From the NCBI RefSeq assembly GCF_910589235.1, contig NC_060973.1:4347001-4411000 (forward strand): a DNA stretch of 64,000 bases. The letters run 5' to 3'. The DNA is from Vespa crabro (taxonomy: Eukaryota; Arthropoda; Insecta; Hymenoptera; Vespidae). This document shows, in pieces, positions 13,101-24,557 of this stretch (position 1 is its first letter; the number at the start of each line of letters is the position of its first letter). The position numbers were made by a program, and so were the translations under genes. The notes below the pieces were generated by a model, which saw only the letters and a program-made list of their open reading frames with translations, had not been told where the DNA came from and did not search any database.

Positions 13101-15720
13101 ATTTATTTGGTTGTCCTAGATCATATGTTAATGCCTCCAACAACATAGCCATTGCACTAGATATATCTTTTACATTTGCCAATTTACGATAAAGTTCCGA
13201 TTGGAAATCGTAGTTAGACAACTGGTAAAATAATAAAAAAATATTACAAACAGTTAAAAAAGACATATTAAAAATTATAAAGTGTAACGATATACTTACA
13301 GGATCTTCTGGTTCTAACATTAATTTTGATATCATATCATCAATAATAAGATCTGGACTTTTTAAATGGTACAATTCTCTTTCTATTCCAGTCTTAAGCT
13401 CTTCAGATAATTGTTCTTCCAACATTACTAAACTTGTCATTAAAGTAATTAGATCTTGACATATGTCCTCATCTTGTGATAAAACTGGTGTTGTTTTAAA
13501 GCGGGATGTGTATGACTTGTCATTACAAAGCATCAAATGCTCTAATGCTTCCATTGGTCTTAGCAATGAAAATGACGACTTTTTTAATAAAACTACACCA
13601 AAAACATTTGGTAGCAATAGTAAACCTACTGGTCTTGTTCCATTTGCATGATATTGAATAACACATGAATAAAATTTAGACCAACAACGATTAGCAATCT
13701 CCAAATAATCTTCATCCATCAATTCATAATCCATAACTTCAGCTTGTATTTCTGCTTGTACTGCCACACAAACTCGTTCTTTTAACACTGCCGGTGATAA
13801 TCTCATATCAGCAATGAGATTTGATTTTCTATAAATACTAAGTGCTTTGGTAATATCCGTTAAAGAAAATTGTCCTGGATGAAAAATGTAACTAATGTAG
13901 GCTTGTCTAGGATCTGTGCCAGGATCGCTTACTATATAGTCTCTATCTGGTGATTGTTCCAAGATTACTGTTTCCCACTCAGAATTGATATGCATTCCAT
14001 TTACTGGTAAATGAGCATGAGTTACTGCAACACTATCCATATCTTTTGTTCTCCATACAGCCCACAAATGTGTATTAGTAAACGAAAAATCTACAAGATG
14101 TTGCTGTAAATAAAAAAATATATATATATATTTATATATATAAAAACTGTCTTAATTATGAACTTATTATAAACAACAAATATTGACAATAATACATACA
14201 TCTGGTGCGAACAAAGTACACAGTCTGATAAATTTAAATATACCATTTTCCTGAATAGGTTTGAGAATACTAAATTCACAACTTGTTCCAAACTTTAAAA
14301 AAGTTCCTAAATATAATTCATTATTAGAATTCAAACTTTTTCTTAACATATGACCTTGAATTCCTTGAGAAGCAATACGATTATCAATTGCAGTATTAGT
14401 TACTGCTATACATTGATTTTTGTTACAAGACCACATGCGTATATTGCCTTCTCGGCATAAAGCAAATAAATATGTATCATTGCCATAAGAATGTATAACA
14501 AGTGAGATAGCAACATGAGCTTCAGAATTACGACCTCTGAAAGCAGTAGCTATACCACTCAGAAATCTTGGCACTATGGAATCTTGTTTTAAATCATTTG
14601 AATGTACAAGACCTGTAACTACGTCCAGTCTTAAAAGTAATATAGTTCCCGAGTTATAAGCAAGAGCAAATAATGCTTCATCTTTTAATGTTAACCAAGA
14701 TGTTGCTGCATGTGACACTGGAGCATCTGTATAAATATAAATAAAAATATATTCATTGTATAAAAATATATTTATATAAATTAATATTGATTAAAGAGGA
14801 TTATAAGAACTTTAATAATAAAAATTTCAATTTACTTGTATTTCCAGCACTAGTAATGATATGAAATGTATGTGGATCACGCGCATTTTGTGCAGAAGCT
14901 TCACTAAATATTGACTGAACATTAATATCTGCATGATGTTCTTGTTCCTATAAAACAGAATTCATTATTGACTATAAATAAATTATATAATCAAATATAA
15001 ACAAACTATTCTTAAATTTTGGTGATTATAAACTTTTACCTGCTTATGAATTTTATCTGGATGTGAAAATGTAAGTTTATGTACACTAGAAACTGTTACT
15101 ACCAATATAATAACAGAATTTACTGTCTCATGGATGGAGATACCATCTAGAAGTGGAGTGCCCGTGAATTTATATCTTACTCTGTTTTTAACAAGATTGA
15201 TATCTAAACTTTGTTCAACTAATTCAAGTACATCATGGGATATTCTCCAATAAATAAAACGATTACGTGTAAAATATTTAGAATCATCTTTATAAGAATA
15301 ACCACCGGCTCTTTCTGGTACTTTTATATCTTGTAGAGTACTTTGACTTCCACCTAAAAAAAAATATTAATTATATTATTTCATTCAAGAAATTTTTCTA
15401 TTCTCGCGTATATATGATGCCGGGTAGGCATGAAATATTGTGGTTAAATGAACTCGTAAAAAATTTTTAGAACAATTGTTTATGAAATATTATAATCGTA
15501 TGCAAATAAAAGTATTGCAAATTTGAAATTATCGTTTTAGTATTTGTATTAATTTTTATATTTAATTTTTATATTTAATTTTTATAAATATACATTACTT
15601 TAATTGAGCTATTAAGCAAGGTTATGTAAGCTCACCCGTATTTAAAATAATTTCTTTCCATTTTGTAGGTAAAGTTTGATCTGGAACAACTTCTCGATAT
15701 CCTAAAGAATATTCTACCAT
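10178..15720 (-). CDS. Nup160: Nuclear pore complex protein Nup160
   Basis: Thirteen exons with consistent phases (high to low): 15720-15636, 15353-15040, 14947-14836, 14726-14200, 14103-13300, 13221-12788, 12710-12489, 12403-11721, 11595-11251, 11104-10922, 10839-10673, 10580-10347, 10276-10178. They encode 1402 aa, the usual size for metazoan Nup160 (about 1400). The N-terminal ~450 residues form the beta-propeller: GTILLLRLDVVTGLVHS, then LFALCREGNIRMWSCNKNQC, a WD-like blade edge. The remainder is helical solenoid, including LLSSCQFLLVQEYVRLLNTW, KACDHFLRASGG and the C-terminal LNTGRVLEASQLAIDYI. Known role: a scaffold arm of the Nup107-160 (Y) complex in pore assembly, mRNA export and kinetochore function. 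The start is the first ATG, immediately in frame with the propeller. The gene is complete, with no frameshift. Confidence 0.95.
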
Positions 15721-16095
15721 ATTTTAATTTTAAACGCACAACAAAAATCTTTATTTTTTTATTCACATCACAACATTCACACAAATTTTAGCGGGTATCG
15801 AACGCGGTATTTTCTAGTAAAATTTAAGGTTAATACACAAATAATTTCATTCCTCAGAATATAAGAGGATTGGTTTATTTTTCTATTGTTTGTATTTGAC
15901 AGTAAAATGAGTATAGACATGTGGATGCGCCATGTAAAAATTTCCTAATTAATTTTGTTCAAATTTGTAATATATGCAATTATTCTCAATTTTTTATATA
16001 GGCCTATTGTGGAGCCTTGGTTTATGCAGCCTTGGTTTAAAAAGTATTCTAAAAATAACATTAGGGGACGTTTTTGTCAATTAATTTCGATTTAA
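15721..16095. other. Intergenic: Nup160 5' flank
   Basis: Upstream flank of Nup160 on the minus strand, AT-rich, no ORF. A short direct repeat (GCCTTGGTTTA, twice) sits at about 16015-16040, just before the piggyBac-type element. Confidence 0.5.
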
Positions 16096-16490
16096 CCCCT
16101 TAACTTGTACGCTCGAGTTAATTCAAGCGCGCTAAACAGGACAAACTGTGCACACTCGAGATAATTCGAGCGGCTTTGTACTTTATGCTGCTATAATTTT
16201 TCACACTCGATTATAATCGAGAATTGAAAATAACAATGTGAAAGCAAAAAATATGTTTTTTCCGAAATAGCAATTCAAGAAGAAAGATAAAAAAGTCGAT
16301 GTACGTGTAACATTGCAATATTTGGCTCTTTTCTGCAATGTGGATCAAAATCCAAAATTAAAATCAAAATTTTGATTATTTTTGTATTTTTTTAATTTTC
16401 TTGCCAAGACAATGTTCTAAATTGTGTTTCTTTACATAAAAAAAATTAATTTTTTTTAGTCGGTTTTTTAAAAAAAACTGCGTTAAGGGA
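16096..16490. mobile_element. Probable piggyBac-type MITE (TTAA target, CCCTTAAC ends)
   Basis: A 395-bp segment is flanked on both sides by TTAA (16092-16095 and 16491-16494). Its ends are inverted: the left begins CCCCTTAAC, and the right, read on the minus strand, begins TCCCTTAAC. TTAA duplication plus C-rich short inverted ends is the hallmark of piggyBac-family insertions. It has no coding capacity. Three palindromic subterminal motifs (CTCGAG...TCGAG type) lie near the left end at about 16111, 16154 and 16205. The family call is inferred from the ends only. Confidence 0.6.
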
Positions 16491-16494
16491 TTAA

Positions 16495-17640
16495 AGCTGT
16501 TCTTTATCTTTCGCTCGAAGCGTGTGTGATTTCAGCGACAAATACGGATAAAGTATGAACTACAAAAGCATAAGGGGAATGGAATGTCAGCTTGTCATAA
16601 GTAAAATTTAAAGAAATTATCTTTGAATTTAACTATATCTCATTTATTTGGTTGTAGAAGTATTATTGGCAATGTGAAGTGTTAGTACTTTAGTCTTTCA
16701 TAAAAATTAGATTGAACAAATAATGGAAAAGTCTTAAAATATGCAGCCATTCGCTCGGTAATACTTGTGTTAAAAGATCTACAATTAGACTTTGCAAGTA
16801 ATACCGACCGAAGTCTCACTACGTGAAAGTTGCTGCATGTGGAGACCCACGGATTGACGGTGACTCTAATCTAAAATTCGCGATACCGATCCATGATACC
16901 TTTCCGCTTCGGGTGCAATGGCTTCTTAACTAACAGGAGATATGTAGACTTAGCTACAGGGACCCCTCTTACAGATAGCTCCATCATTTACACCTCTGCT
17001 TCAGACATAACGGATTATTAAGCACATTTGAATTCGTGCTTTTCGAATTTAGAACAATCAAAGCGCACTCTTTAGGGCTAGTAATCGTGTTCGTGACACT
17101 TACGTGTGTGTTATAATAGCGTTGATTCTACTTTTAAATCCAAATTTGCGAAGTAATATAATCGAAATTTTGAAGAAATAAAACGTAGTTCACAGTAGAA
17201 CCTTTAATCGCGCCCGAACACCCACACAAGTGTTAGAAAAACTGTGACTACTTTACAATCCACGTTTTCGGCAGAAACAATCAAACGAAGTTTAATTGCG
17301 CCCGAGAACCCCTGTACCCGCTGACACGCGCGCCAATGTTCTTCCTATCCTGCCCGTATTCTCGCGGAGAAATCGATGATGAATCGAGCCATGCGACGAA
17401 TCATCCGACCGCAAGTGAATCTATGCCTCGATGATTTATAATGGAAAAGAAAAAGCTAAAGAAAAAATAAATGAAAGAAAAAAAATATATAAAATAGAAA
17501 ATAATATATATATATATATATATATAGAACATAAATAAAAAATAAATATATATAAATAGATAAGAGAACTAGAGAAAGAAACGAAAAGAAAAGCAGCTTT
17601 GCACGATGCTGAAAAAGTTGCTCGCATCATCCCATTTGAT
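16495..17640. other. Non-coding segment, less AT-rich in part, origin unknown
   Basis: No exon or long ORF is supported. About 16780-17420 is clearly less AT-rich than its surroundings, with sequence such as CGCGCCCGAAC and GCTGACACGCGCGCCAATG. The motif TAATCGCGCCCGA occurs near 17206, and a similar TTAATTGCGCCCGAGAAC near 17294. It could be a degraded retroelement or a non-coding RNA locus; I cannot decide from sequence alone. A short (TA)n lies at about 17505-17525. Confidence 0.35.
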
Positions 17641-17654
17641 CCTACCTAAAGCTT

Positions 17655-17945
17655 ATAAATCATAATTAATAAGAATATATTAATAACATAATTAAAAACC
17701 TAATTAAAAACATAATTAAACACATAATTAAATATTAGTTGGACCGGAAAGTAATGTCGCTTCTGCGCATGTCGATATTTGATTGTGATTAAAAATAAAA
17801 ACTTGTTAAAAATTTATTCGTTTGAATTTAATTTAAGAAAGCGACATTACTTTCTGGTCCACCTAATACATAGTTAAATACATAGTTAAATACATAATTA
17901 AACACATACTTAAACACATAATTAAACACATAATTAAACGTAATT
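17655..17945. repeat. Degenerate minisatellite, unit about 10-12 bp (ACATAATTAAAC)
   Basis: Tandem variants of ACATAATTAAAC and ACATAGTTAAAT occupy both sides of a mariner-type MITE (17735-17866). The array is about 80 bp on each side. Unit length and sequence vary, so it is an old or slippage-driven array. Confidence 0.7.
17735..17866. mobile_element. Mariner-type MITE, 132 bp, TA target duplication
   Basis: The two ends form a 28-bp terminal inverted repeat with two mismatches. The left starts TTAGTTGGACCGGAAAGTAA; the right, on the minus strand, starts TTAGGTGGACCAGAAAGTAA, and both continue TGTCGCTT. TA dinucleotides flank both ends (17733-17734 and 17867-17868). The ends resemble Tc1/mariner termini. 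With 132 bp and no transposase it is a non-autonomous internal-deletion derivative. Confidence 0.85.
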
Positions 17946-20831
17946 AAAAAGAAACAATATAAATAAATATTAAGAAAACAATTAAAAAAGAAAAATATGA
18001 GATAGAAAAGAAAAGAAAAGAGTAGCATTTCTATACGATGCTGAGACAGCAGCACCCACAGAGGCCTACACCTATGAGCCCATCCCATGGGTCCCACGCG
18101 AGATATATAAAAGATAATTAATGAGAGTAAATAAGAATAAATAGAAATGACAGCGAAAAAAGTTTTCTGTGCGTTTCAATTTTAAATCGATAGTATATCT
18201 ATTAATCAATAGTATACGGTAGTACTTATATATGATCTTTATAACGTTGCCTATTGTTTAAATATTAATTAATTTTGCTTTACGAATATCGTACATTCTT
18301 TAAATTTAAAATAATCTTATTTATTAATTAGTCTTTCCCGTGTTCACGATCCCACGACCTGGAACTAGCTGAAAAGAAATAAGGAAAGAAAAAAGAATAT
18401 GTATACATGTATATTAATTATACAAACGATAAAATTATAAATTTAATTTAATTAAACTTAAGAAATATAAAAGATTAATTAACAAAAAAAATGAAATATT
18501 CTGAATACTGATCTAAAGAAATAATATTTTCTTTGAACAAATTTTATATTAGTTATACATTTCATAGATATATGATTTTAATATAGAACTCAATTTTATT
18601 AAAATAAAATTATGAATTTAATTGAACTTTAGAAAAGAAAAAATGTACAAAATTTATCAATTGATTTTAATATAAAATTTGATTTTATTAAACTAGAATT
18701 ATAAATTCAATTGAATTTTAGAAAAGAGAAAATGTGTAAAATTTATGTCTCCAGTTTAATATTAAAAATGCGTAAAATATGAAATAATTCTATTCGCGTA
18801 CACGTGGCAATGTGGGAATGTTATTTACGGAATGTTACTTCGTCTCAGTTTTTTAAATCTACACCCCTACACCCATCACCATAAAAGCATTTTAAGTGAC
18901 AACATGGTAAAATTAAAATACGACTAAGAGCCATTCTTGAAAGTTTCTAGTGAACCTTTGAAAATAAGCTCAATAGCCTAATAGTTGTCCTTTTGAGCCA
19001 CATGTTATGGGGACCTCTTCGGTATATAGCCTTTTGTTTGCTTCGTGCCCTAACCTAATCGATTATCACTCTAAAATTATAACTACAAAATTTGATTCCA
19101 GATTCTAAGATATGAAAAAAGAACCCTAACACATTCCTAACGTATCTGAAAACTTATTATTATCTTTTCGAAAAATACTTTTTCACAACGTAGAAGAAAT
19201 TAGAATCAGTATATTAATTGCTGAAAATCCTGAGCTAAAAATGAATTAATTTATCATCTAGGCTTACGAACTACGTCTCTTTGTTTTTTAGCAATTATTC
19301 TACTCGATTTTTCTTTTTCAAAACCAATGACTCTATCGAGACTTTTCTTTTATCAATTTAAATTGATTAAACATTTAATTAATAATTATTTAACAATATA
19401 AAGCAAACTCTTGGACGTTTCTTCTTATAAGCGAATATTTTAATTATTGTAATAAAATCATCCATAGTAATCCATTGACTGTAATCCAGAGACTATCCAT
19501 CGCGAATGTCTTCTTGCTCGTTCTTTATTATAACTCATGAATATCGATTCTTTACTTATTTCCGCGCAAGTAAAATATTTAAAAATGTATTAAAATATTC
19601 AAAACCCCAAATAATTATAAATACATTTGATCAAGAAGATCTTATCCTGATTTAATAAATAAATCAAAACATAAGAAACCATACACGAGTAAATCTCCGA
19701 AAAAATTTACTCGTGGTCACTAAATGCTCTTCTACTAATTAATTACAACCAAACACCCGTGCCGATTCAGACCTTTCGTCCTTGACATGATTGAGTGATC
19801 AGAGGGATTTAAAAGTTCACTCACTACTTAAGAAGTTCTGCGATGATTCCAAAACACTCGTCTGCAGTTTAAGTCGAGATTGAGGGTGGATGATTCTTTA
19901 AAATTAGGTAAATCCACATCGAAGTTGAGCAAGATCCTCTTTAATGATGCATTAACTCTATTACGTGATAAATACTTTTTAACGAACGATCACTGAATTT
20001 ATTTCGCGAACTCTACTATCTCTTATAAATAAACAGTTTATGCGACTGTTAAAAAAGCAAAACGCTTTGCGAATAAACACTGACTCTAACAATTGCATTG
20101 CACGCAATCGATACAAATACACTTGTTTAAATCGCGAAACCCGAACGAATAAACACTGCATCGAAATATTATTATTTCAGCGATACAAATATTCGATTAT
20201 ATCATTGCTTCGCGCACGATTGAAATGATGTTCTGAAACAAAAAAATAAAAACAAAATTATTACTATCATTGTAATAATAAGAAACTATATAAATTGTTG
20301 AAGAAATGCGATATAAAAATAAATTTACCTTAAATATTCGTTGATACTTGCAGCAAAGACATCCTGAGAGACTTTCAATGATTACTCGCCAAAGGACGAA
20401 GGAGAACTGATCCGGTAACCGTCAAAGTCAATAAAAAGACCTAGATGTCAATAAAAAAAGAACTTACAACCCCAAGATAAAATTTTAATGTATTGAAAAA
20501 TTATATTAAAATTACTTAAAATTTCTCGTGTGTTTCCGTCTTTTTAATATTAAAACGAATGTACTATTGTTTAAATATTATTTTTATGTACTCCGTATAC
20601 ACTGATTATTGTTTAAGTAATTATAAAATTATCGAAAGTATTAATTTATAAGTTTTCGCGATTAGAATTAGATTGTCGGTATGCACACGTCGGAATACAA
20701 ATGAAAATTAATTAATAAAAGTTAAGAAAAGGCACGTGTATTTTTATATTACACATGAGCAAGAACATTGTGATGAAAATTTAAAATTAAAATAATTTTA
20801 TGTTTCTCGCTTGTTACAATCATTTTTTTAG
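17946..20831. other. Intergenic, no gene supported
   Basis: Mostly AT-rich single-copy-looking sequence with scattered poly-A and poly-T. Around 18540-18760 a short AT-rich phrase (TTTTATTAAAATAAAATTATGAA type) recurs two or three times with divergence. Around 19720-20230 the composition is more balanced and short phrases recur (e.g. GAATAAACACTG at about 20069 and 20149), but no splice-compatible coding frame is visible. I looked here for 5' exons of the SLC35E3-like gene and found none. Confidence 0.4.
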
Positions 20832-21141
20832 ATCATGGTTTTATTGTCTAGTGTACTTTCATTTCTTGTAAATTTAACATCCTACTGGACACTAGCACGA
20901 GCCTCCCCTCTAATGTATCCTTTAAATTACACTAATCATATAAAAATGTTAGTATAATATTATATATATCTTTATTTTTAATCTTAGATACAATATGGTG
21001 AAACATACAAAATTTATTCTTTTACTTTTTGCTGGAGCAATTATATTTCATGAAACTTTAGCAATGAACCAAGTAATCGGAATGACTTTAACATTGAATG
21101 GGATTATTTTTTATGCTCATATTAAGTTGCTTATCACATAA
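20832..21141 (+). CDS. SLC35E3-like nucleotide-sugar/triose-phosphate transporter, last two exons only
   Basis: Exons 20832-20914 and 20988-21141 (stop TAA) join in frame. Acceptors are TTTTTTTAG (ends 20831) and AATCTTAG (ends 20987); the donor is GTATCC at 20915. The 78 residues match the C-terminal end of SLC35E3 of the TPT/DMT transporter superfamily. The match includes FLVNLTSYW, then SPLIYNMVKHTKF (SPVTYNMxGHFKF in the family), then a hydrophobic helix and NQVIGMTLTLNGIIFYAHIKL (NQxLGILCTLxGIxxYTHFKL in the family). The family normally has about 310 aa and 8-10 helices, so about three quarters is missing. No other exons were found between 15.7 and 20.8 kb. It is either a truncated duplicate whose frame is still intact, or the end of a gene with a very long intron. 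A polyadenylation-like AATAAAG follows at about 21286. Confidence 0.6.
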
Positions 21142-22189
21142 CTTACATTATAATCTATATATGATATTTTATAAAAATATATACATTTTTATGTCACTTT
21201 TAGCTAAAAGGTAAGAAGAATTTTTCACAATTTATAGTAAAAGAAAGAAAGCCTTTGTTTAAAGCCTCTGTATAATTTTATATACAAATAAAGAACATGG
21301 TATAATGTTCAGAACATGGTATATATGATATTTGCAAGTATATATGATATATTCATTAAAAAAGAAATTAACGCCCTTTAGAATTAAATTAATCAATTAA
21401 TTGTACAATATAAAAAAAGAATTTTAATTTTTTCTTTTTATTTTATTTGAAAGCAAAAAAGAGAGTCAACGTCGCACCTAGGGCAAAGGATTTTGGCCTC
21501 ACCAAACTTAATGTAAATTATGCGGCGATCGGAAAATAGGCGATAGGCAATAGGCAATTTTTCCCAGGTGCATCGGACTCGAAATTATTATTTTCTTTGC
21601 AATTATATATAGATAAGTATCACAGTTTGTGCACTTGCGAGAAAGGTACAACATGTTGAGCCATCTATGTTTCAGAAAATAGTACTAAATCATATGGCCA
21701 AAAAAAGCGCCATTTATTAAACACGAGAAATTTGAATATTGCAAAGTTAAATTTTACAAAAATAAAATATTACATGTTTCGGAATAAAATACAAAGCTGT
21801 AAGACAATGTTTATGTGTCTATGTATTAACAGTTTCAGATTTCTTTTTATTTTTATAAATATTAATTTACATGGTAAAATATACAAGTTTTGAAACATTC
21901 AGAATAATATCAGTTTTAAAATGAGAAGCAAGTTGATCTCTTTAAAGTAATATTAATCATATTAAAAGTTTGACATCAGTCGATTTTTGTATTTGCAATA
22001 TTTTGTTTAATTTGCATTGCCGTAGCAACGTAGCAATTCTTGTAATAAAATAAAGGGCGTTGATATAGGTTAACGATCAAATAATTGATTGCATGTGCAT
22101 CAACATAGTCGATGCTAAGTACAGGCTGGTACCAACTGGTGTGGTCTTGTTTGATATTTTTTTCTTTGGTATATTAAAATTATTATATT
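21142..22189. other. Intergenic, SLC35E3-like 3' end to pontin promoter
   Basis: No coding exon. A matching inverted pair AACGCCCTTTA (21370-21380) and TAAAGGGCGTT (22051-22061) brackets about 690 bp that includes a short repeated phrase (GCGATAGGCAATAGGCAA) at about 21540. It could be a degraded non-autonomous transposon or chance. Pontin starts about 130 bp beyond the right copy. Confidence 0.4.
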
Positions 22190-23858
22190 ATGAAGATCGA
22201 GGAAGTTAAAAGTACAGCAAAAACGCAGAGAATTTCTGCTCATACACATATTAAAGGTTTAGGTCTTGACGAAAATGGTACAGCTATTCAAGCTGCTGCC
22301 GGTCTTGTCGGCCAAGAATTGGCTCGTGAGGTTAGAATTTTTCTTTTTTCTTTAATTTACGTACTTATATGAAATTTTTCCGAAAAATTATTAAATAATA
22401 TTACTCTAAATCGTATTAAAAAATAACTATGTTCTTTTTACAACTTTTTCTATTATTATGTATTTTATAACATTTTTTTTTAACAAAAATTATTTTACAA
22501 TTTAAATAAATTTATAAAATTTGTGTATTCTTTTGCAGGCCGCCGGAATTGTTGTCGATATGATTAAGTCAAAAAAGATGGCTGGTCGCGCAGTTTTATT
22601 AGCAGGTCCTCCTGGTACTGGCAAAACTGCAATTGCTTTAGCTATCGCTCAAGAACTTGGAAATAAGGTACCGTTTTGTCCTATGGTAGGATCCGAAGTT
22701 TACAGTTCTGAAATAAAAAAGACAGAAGTTCTTATGGAAAATTTTAGAAGAGCTATTGGCTTAAGAATCAAAGAAACTAAAGAAGTATACGAAGGAGAAG
22801 TTACTGAATTGACTCCCATTGAGACTGAAAATCCTATGGGTGGTTATGGGAAAACAGTATCTCATGTCGTTATCGGTTTGAAAACAGCTAAGGGAACAAA
22901 ACAATTAAAACTCGATCCTTCTATATATGAATCTCTACAAAAGGAAAAAGTAGAAACAGGGGATGTAATTTATATTGAAGTAAATAGCGGTGCTGTAAAG
23001 AGACAAGGAAGAAGCGATAATTTTGCAACAGAATTTGATTTGGAAGCAGAAGAATATGTTCCATTACCAAAAGGAGATGTTCATAAGAAGAAAGAAGTCA
23101 TTCAAGATGTAACATTACATGATTTAGATGTTGCAAATGCTAAACCACAGGGAGGTCAAGATATAATGTCGATGATGGGACAGCTTATGAAACCAAAGAA
23201 AACAGAAATTACAGGTGGAATTATATTTTTTTCTATAACATTATAGTAAAGAATTTTTATATAGGTAAAGTCATTCTTATTAATGCATACTTGTATAATT
23301 TTAGATAAATTACGAAAGGAAATAAATAAAGTAGTGAATAAATATATTGATCAAGGAATTGCTGAATTGGTGCCAGGAGTATTGTTTATAGATGAAGTAC
23401 ATATGTTAGATATTGAAACGTTTACTTATCTTCACCGTGCCTTAGAAAGTGCTATAGCACCTATAGTTATATTTGCTACAAATCGTGGTCGTTGTGTGAT
23501 CAGAGGAACTGAAGATATAATATCTCCGCATGGAATACCTTTAGATTTATTGGATCGATTGCTTATTATACGCACATTACCTTATTCAAGAGCAGAGATA
23601 GAACAAATAGTGAAATTGCGAGCAACTACAGAAGGATTACAAATAGATGATGAAGCATTATCTACTCTTGGTGAATTGGGAACAAAAACGACTCTACGAT
23701 ATGTGGTGCAGCTTTTAACTCCAGCAGCATTGACAGCTAAAATTAACGAGCGTACAAATATAAAAAAAGAAGATGTAAAGGAAGTAGGTGCATTATTTTT
23801 GGATGCAAAATCATCTGCTAAGATTTTAACACAAAATAAAGATAAGTTTATGAAGTAA
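22190..23858 (+). CDS. pont: RuvB-like 1 (pontin), AAA+ ATPase
   Basis: Exons 22190-22330, 22539-23214 and 23305-23858 encode 456 aa, exactly the length of human RUVBL1, with near-identity over long stretches. Walker A GPPGTGKT is at residues 70-77. The inserted OB-fold domain DII runs from about 120 to 295 (EVYEGEVTELTPIETENPMG ... VPLPKGDVHKKK). Walker B FIDEVHML is at about 300-307, sensor 1 ATNRG follows, and the arginine-containing segment is at HGIPLDLLDR. The N-terminus MKIEEVKST fixes the start. Known role: hexameric partner of reptin (RuvBL2) in INO80, SRCAP/Tip60 remodellers and the R2TP assembly chaperone. DII stretches such as DLEAEEYVPLPKGDVHKKKE are those of pontin, not reptin. 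The gene is intact and compact, and is followed in tandem by GLDC. Confidence 0.97.
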
Positions 23859-24557
23859 ATCTTACATTCACAATTTTTTATTCATTATGTTAATTATATC
23901 CTTGATCTTGATCCATTTTCTTACATATAGATATTATTATGTTATAAATTTATTATAATATTTCTCTGAGGCATAATGTAGGAATATACTATATTATAAT
24001 TGTATCTGTAAGTACAGGCAAGATTTAAGAATACATTTGTAATTATTCTTCTGATTATTGTTCATTTAGTTAAAGAGTTCAAATATTGATGTCATAAATG
24101 TTTTTTTTTCTCAACATTGTTTTCCTATAATGTAGTAAACATAAATTACATTTGATAAAGAATATTTATTTTAAGAATTTTTAAAATTTTACTTCATTGA
24201 TAATGTAAGTACAAATATAAAGACATTAAAATTTGAAAAAGTTCTATTATTGAAATGAAAAACGTTTTCTATATATTTCATTCAAAAGATAAATTTATAA
24301 TGTTACAAAGATAATATTTTATAATATTACTGTAAATGATCTATAACTCAAGGTTAGAAAAGTTCATATTATAATCAGTGATTGTGACATCATTTGATGA
24401 TACCAGTTTACGGAGTATAAAATCTCTCTACTGTAATGAATCTTCTTAGTTTCTTCATATTGTTCAGTCTTGTTGATAGTACTAACATTTTATAATAACA
24501 TCATAATAGCCGTGTATAGAGTTCAGTAATATTTACGGTTTGTTATTAAATATTAAA
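23859..24557. other. Intergenic between pontin and GLDC
   Basis: About 700 bp, AT-rich. It should hold the pontin 3' UTR and the GLDC promoter and 5' UTR. I see no ORF or RNA gene, and no clear TATA at the expected distance. Confidence 0.5.

Noticed and set aside
17828..18097. 89-codon minus-strand ORF with repeated YVFN
   Set aside because: Translation of the ACATAATTAAAC minisatellite plus MITE end.
19979..20228. Paired 60-62-codon ORFs on both strands
   Set aside because: Overlapping frames on opposite strands, no domain, no splice context or homology recognised.
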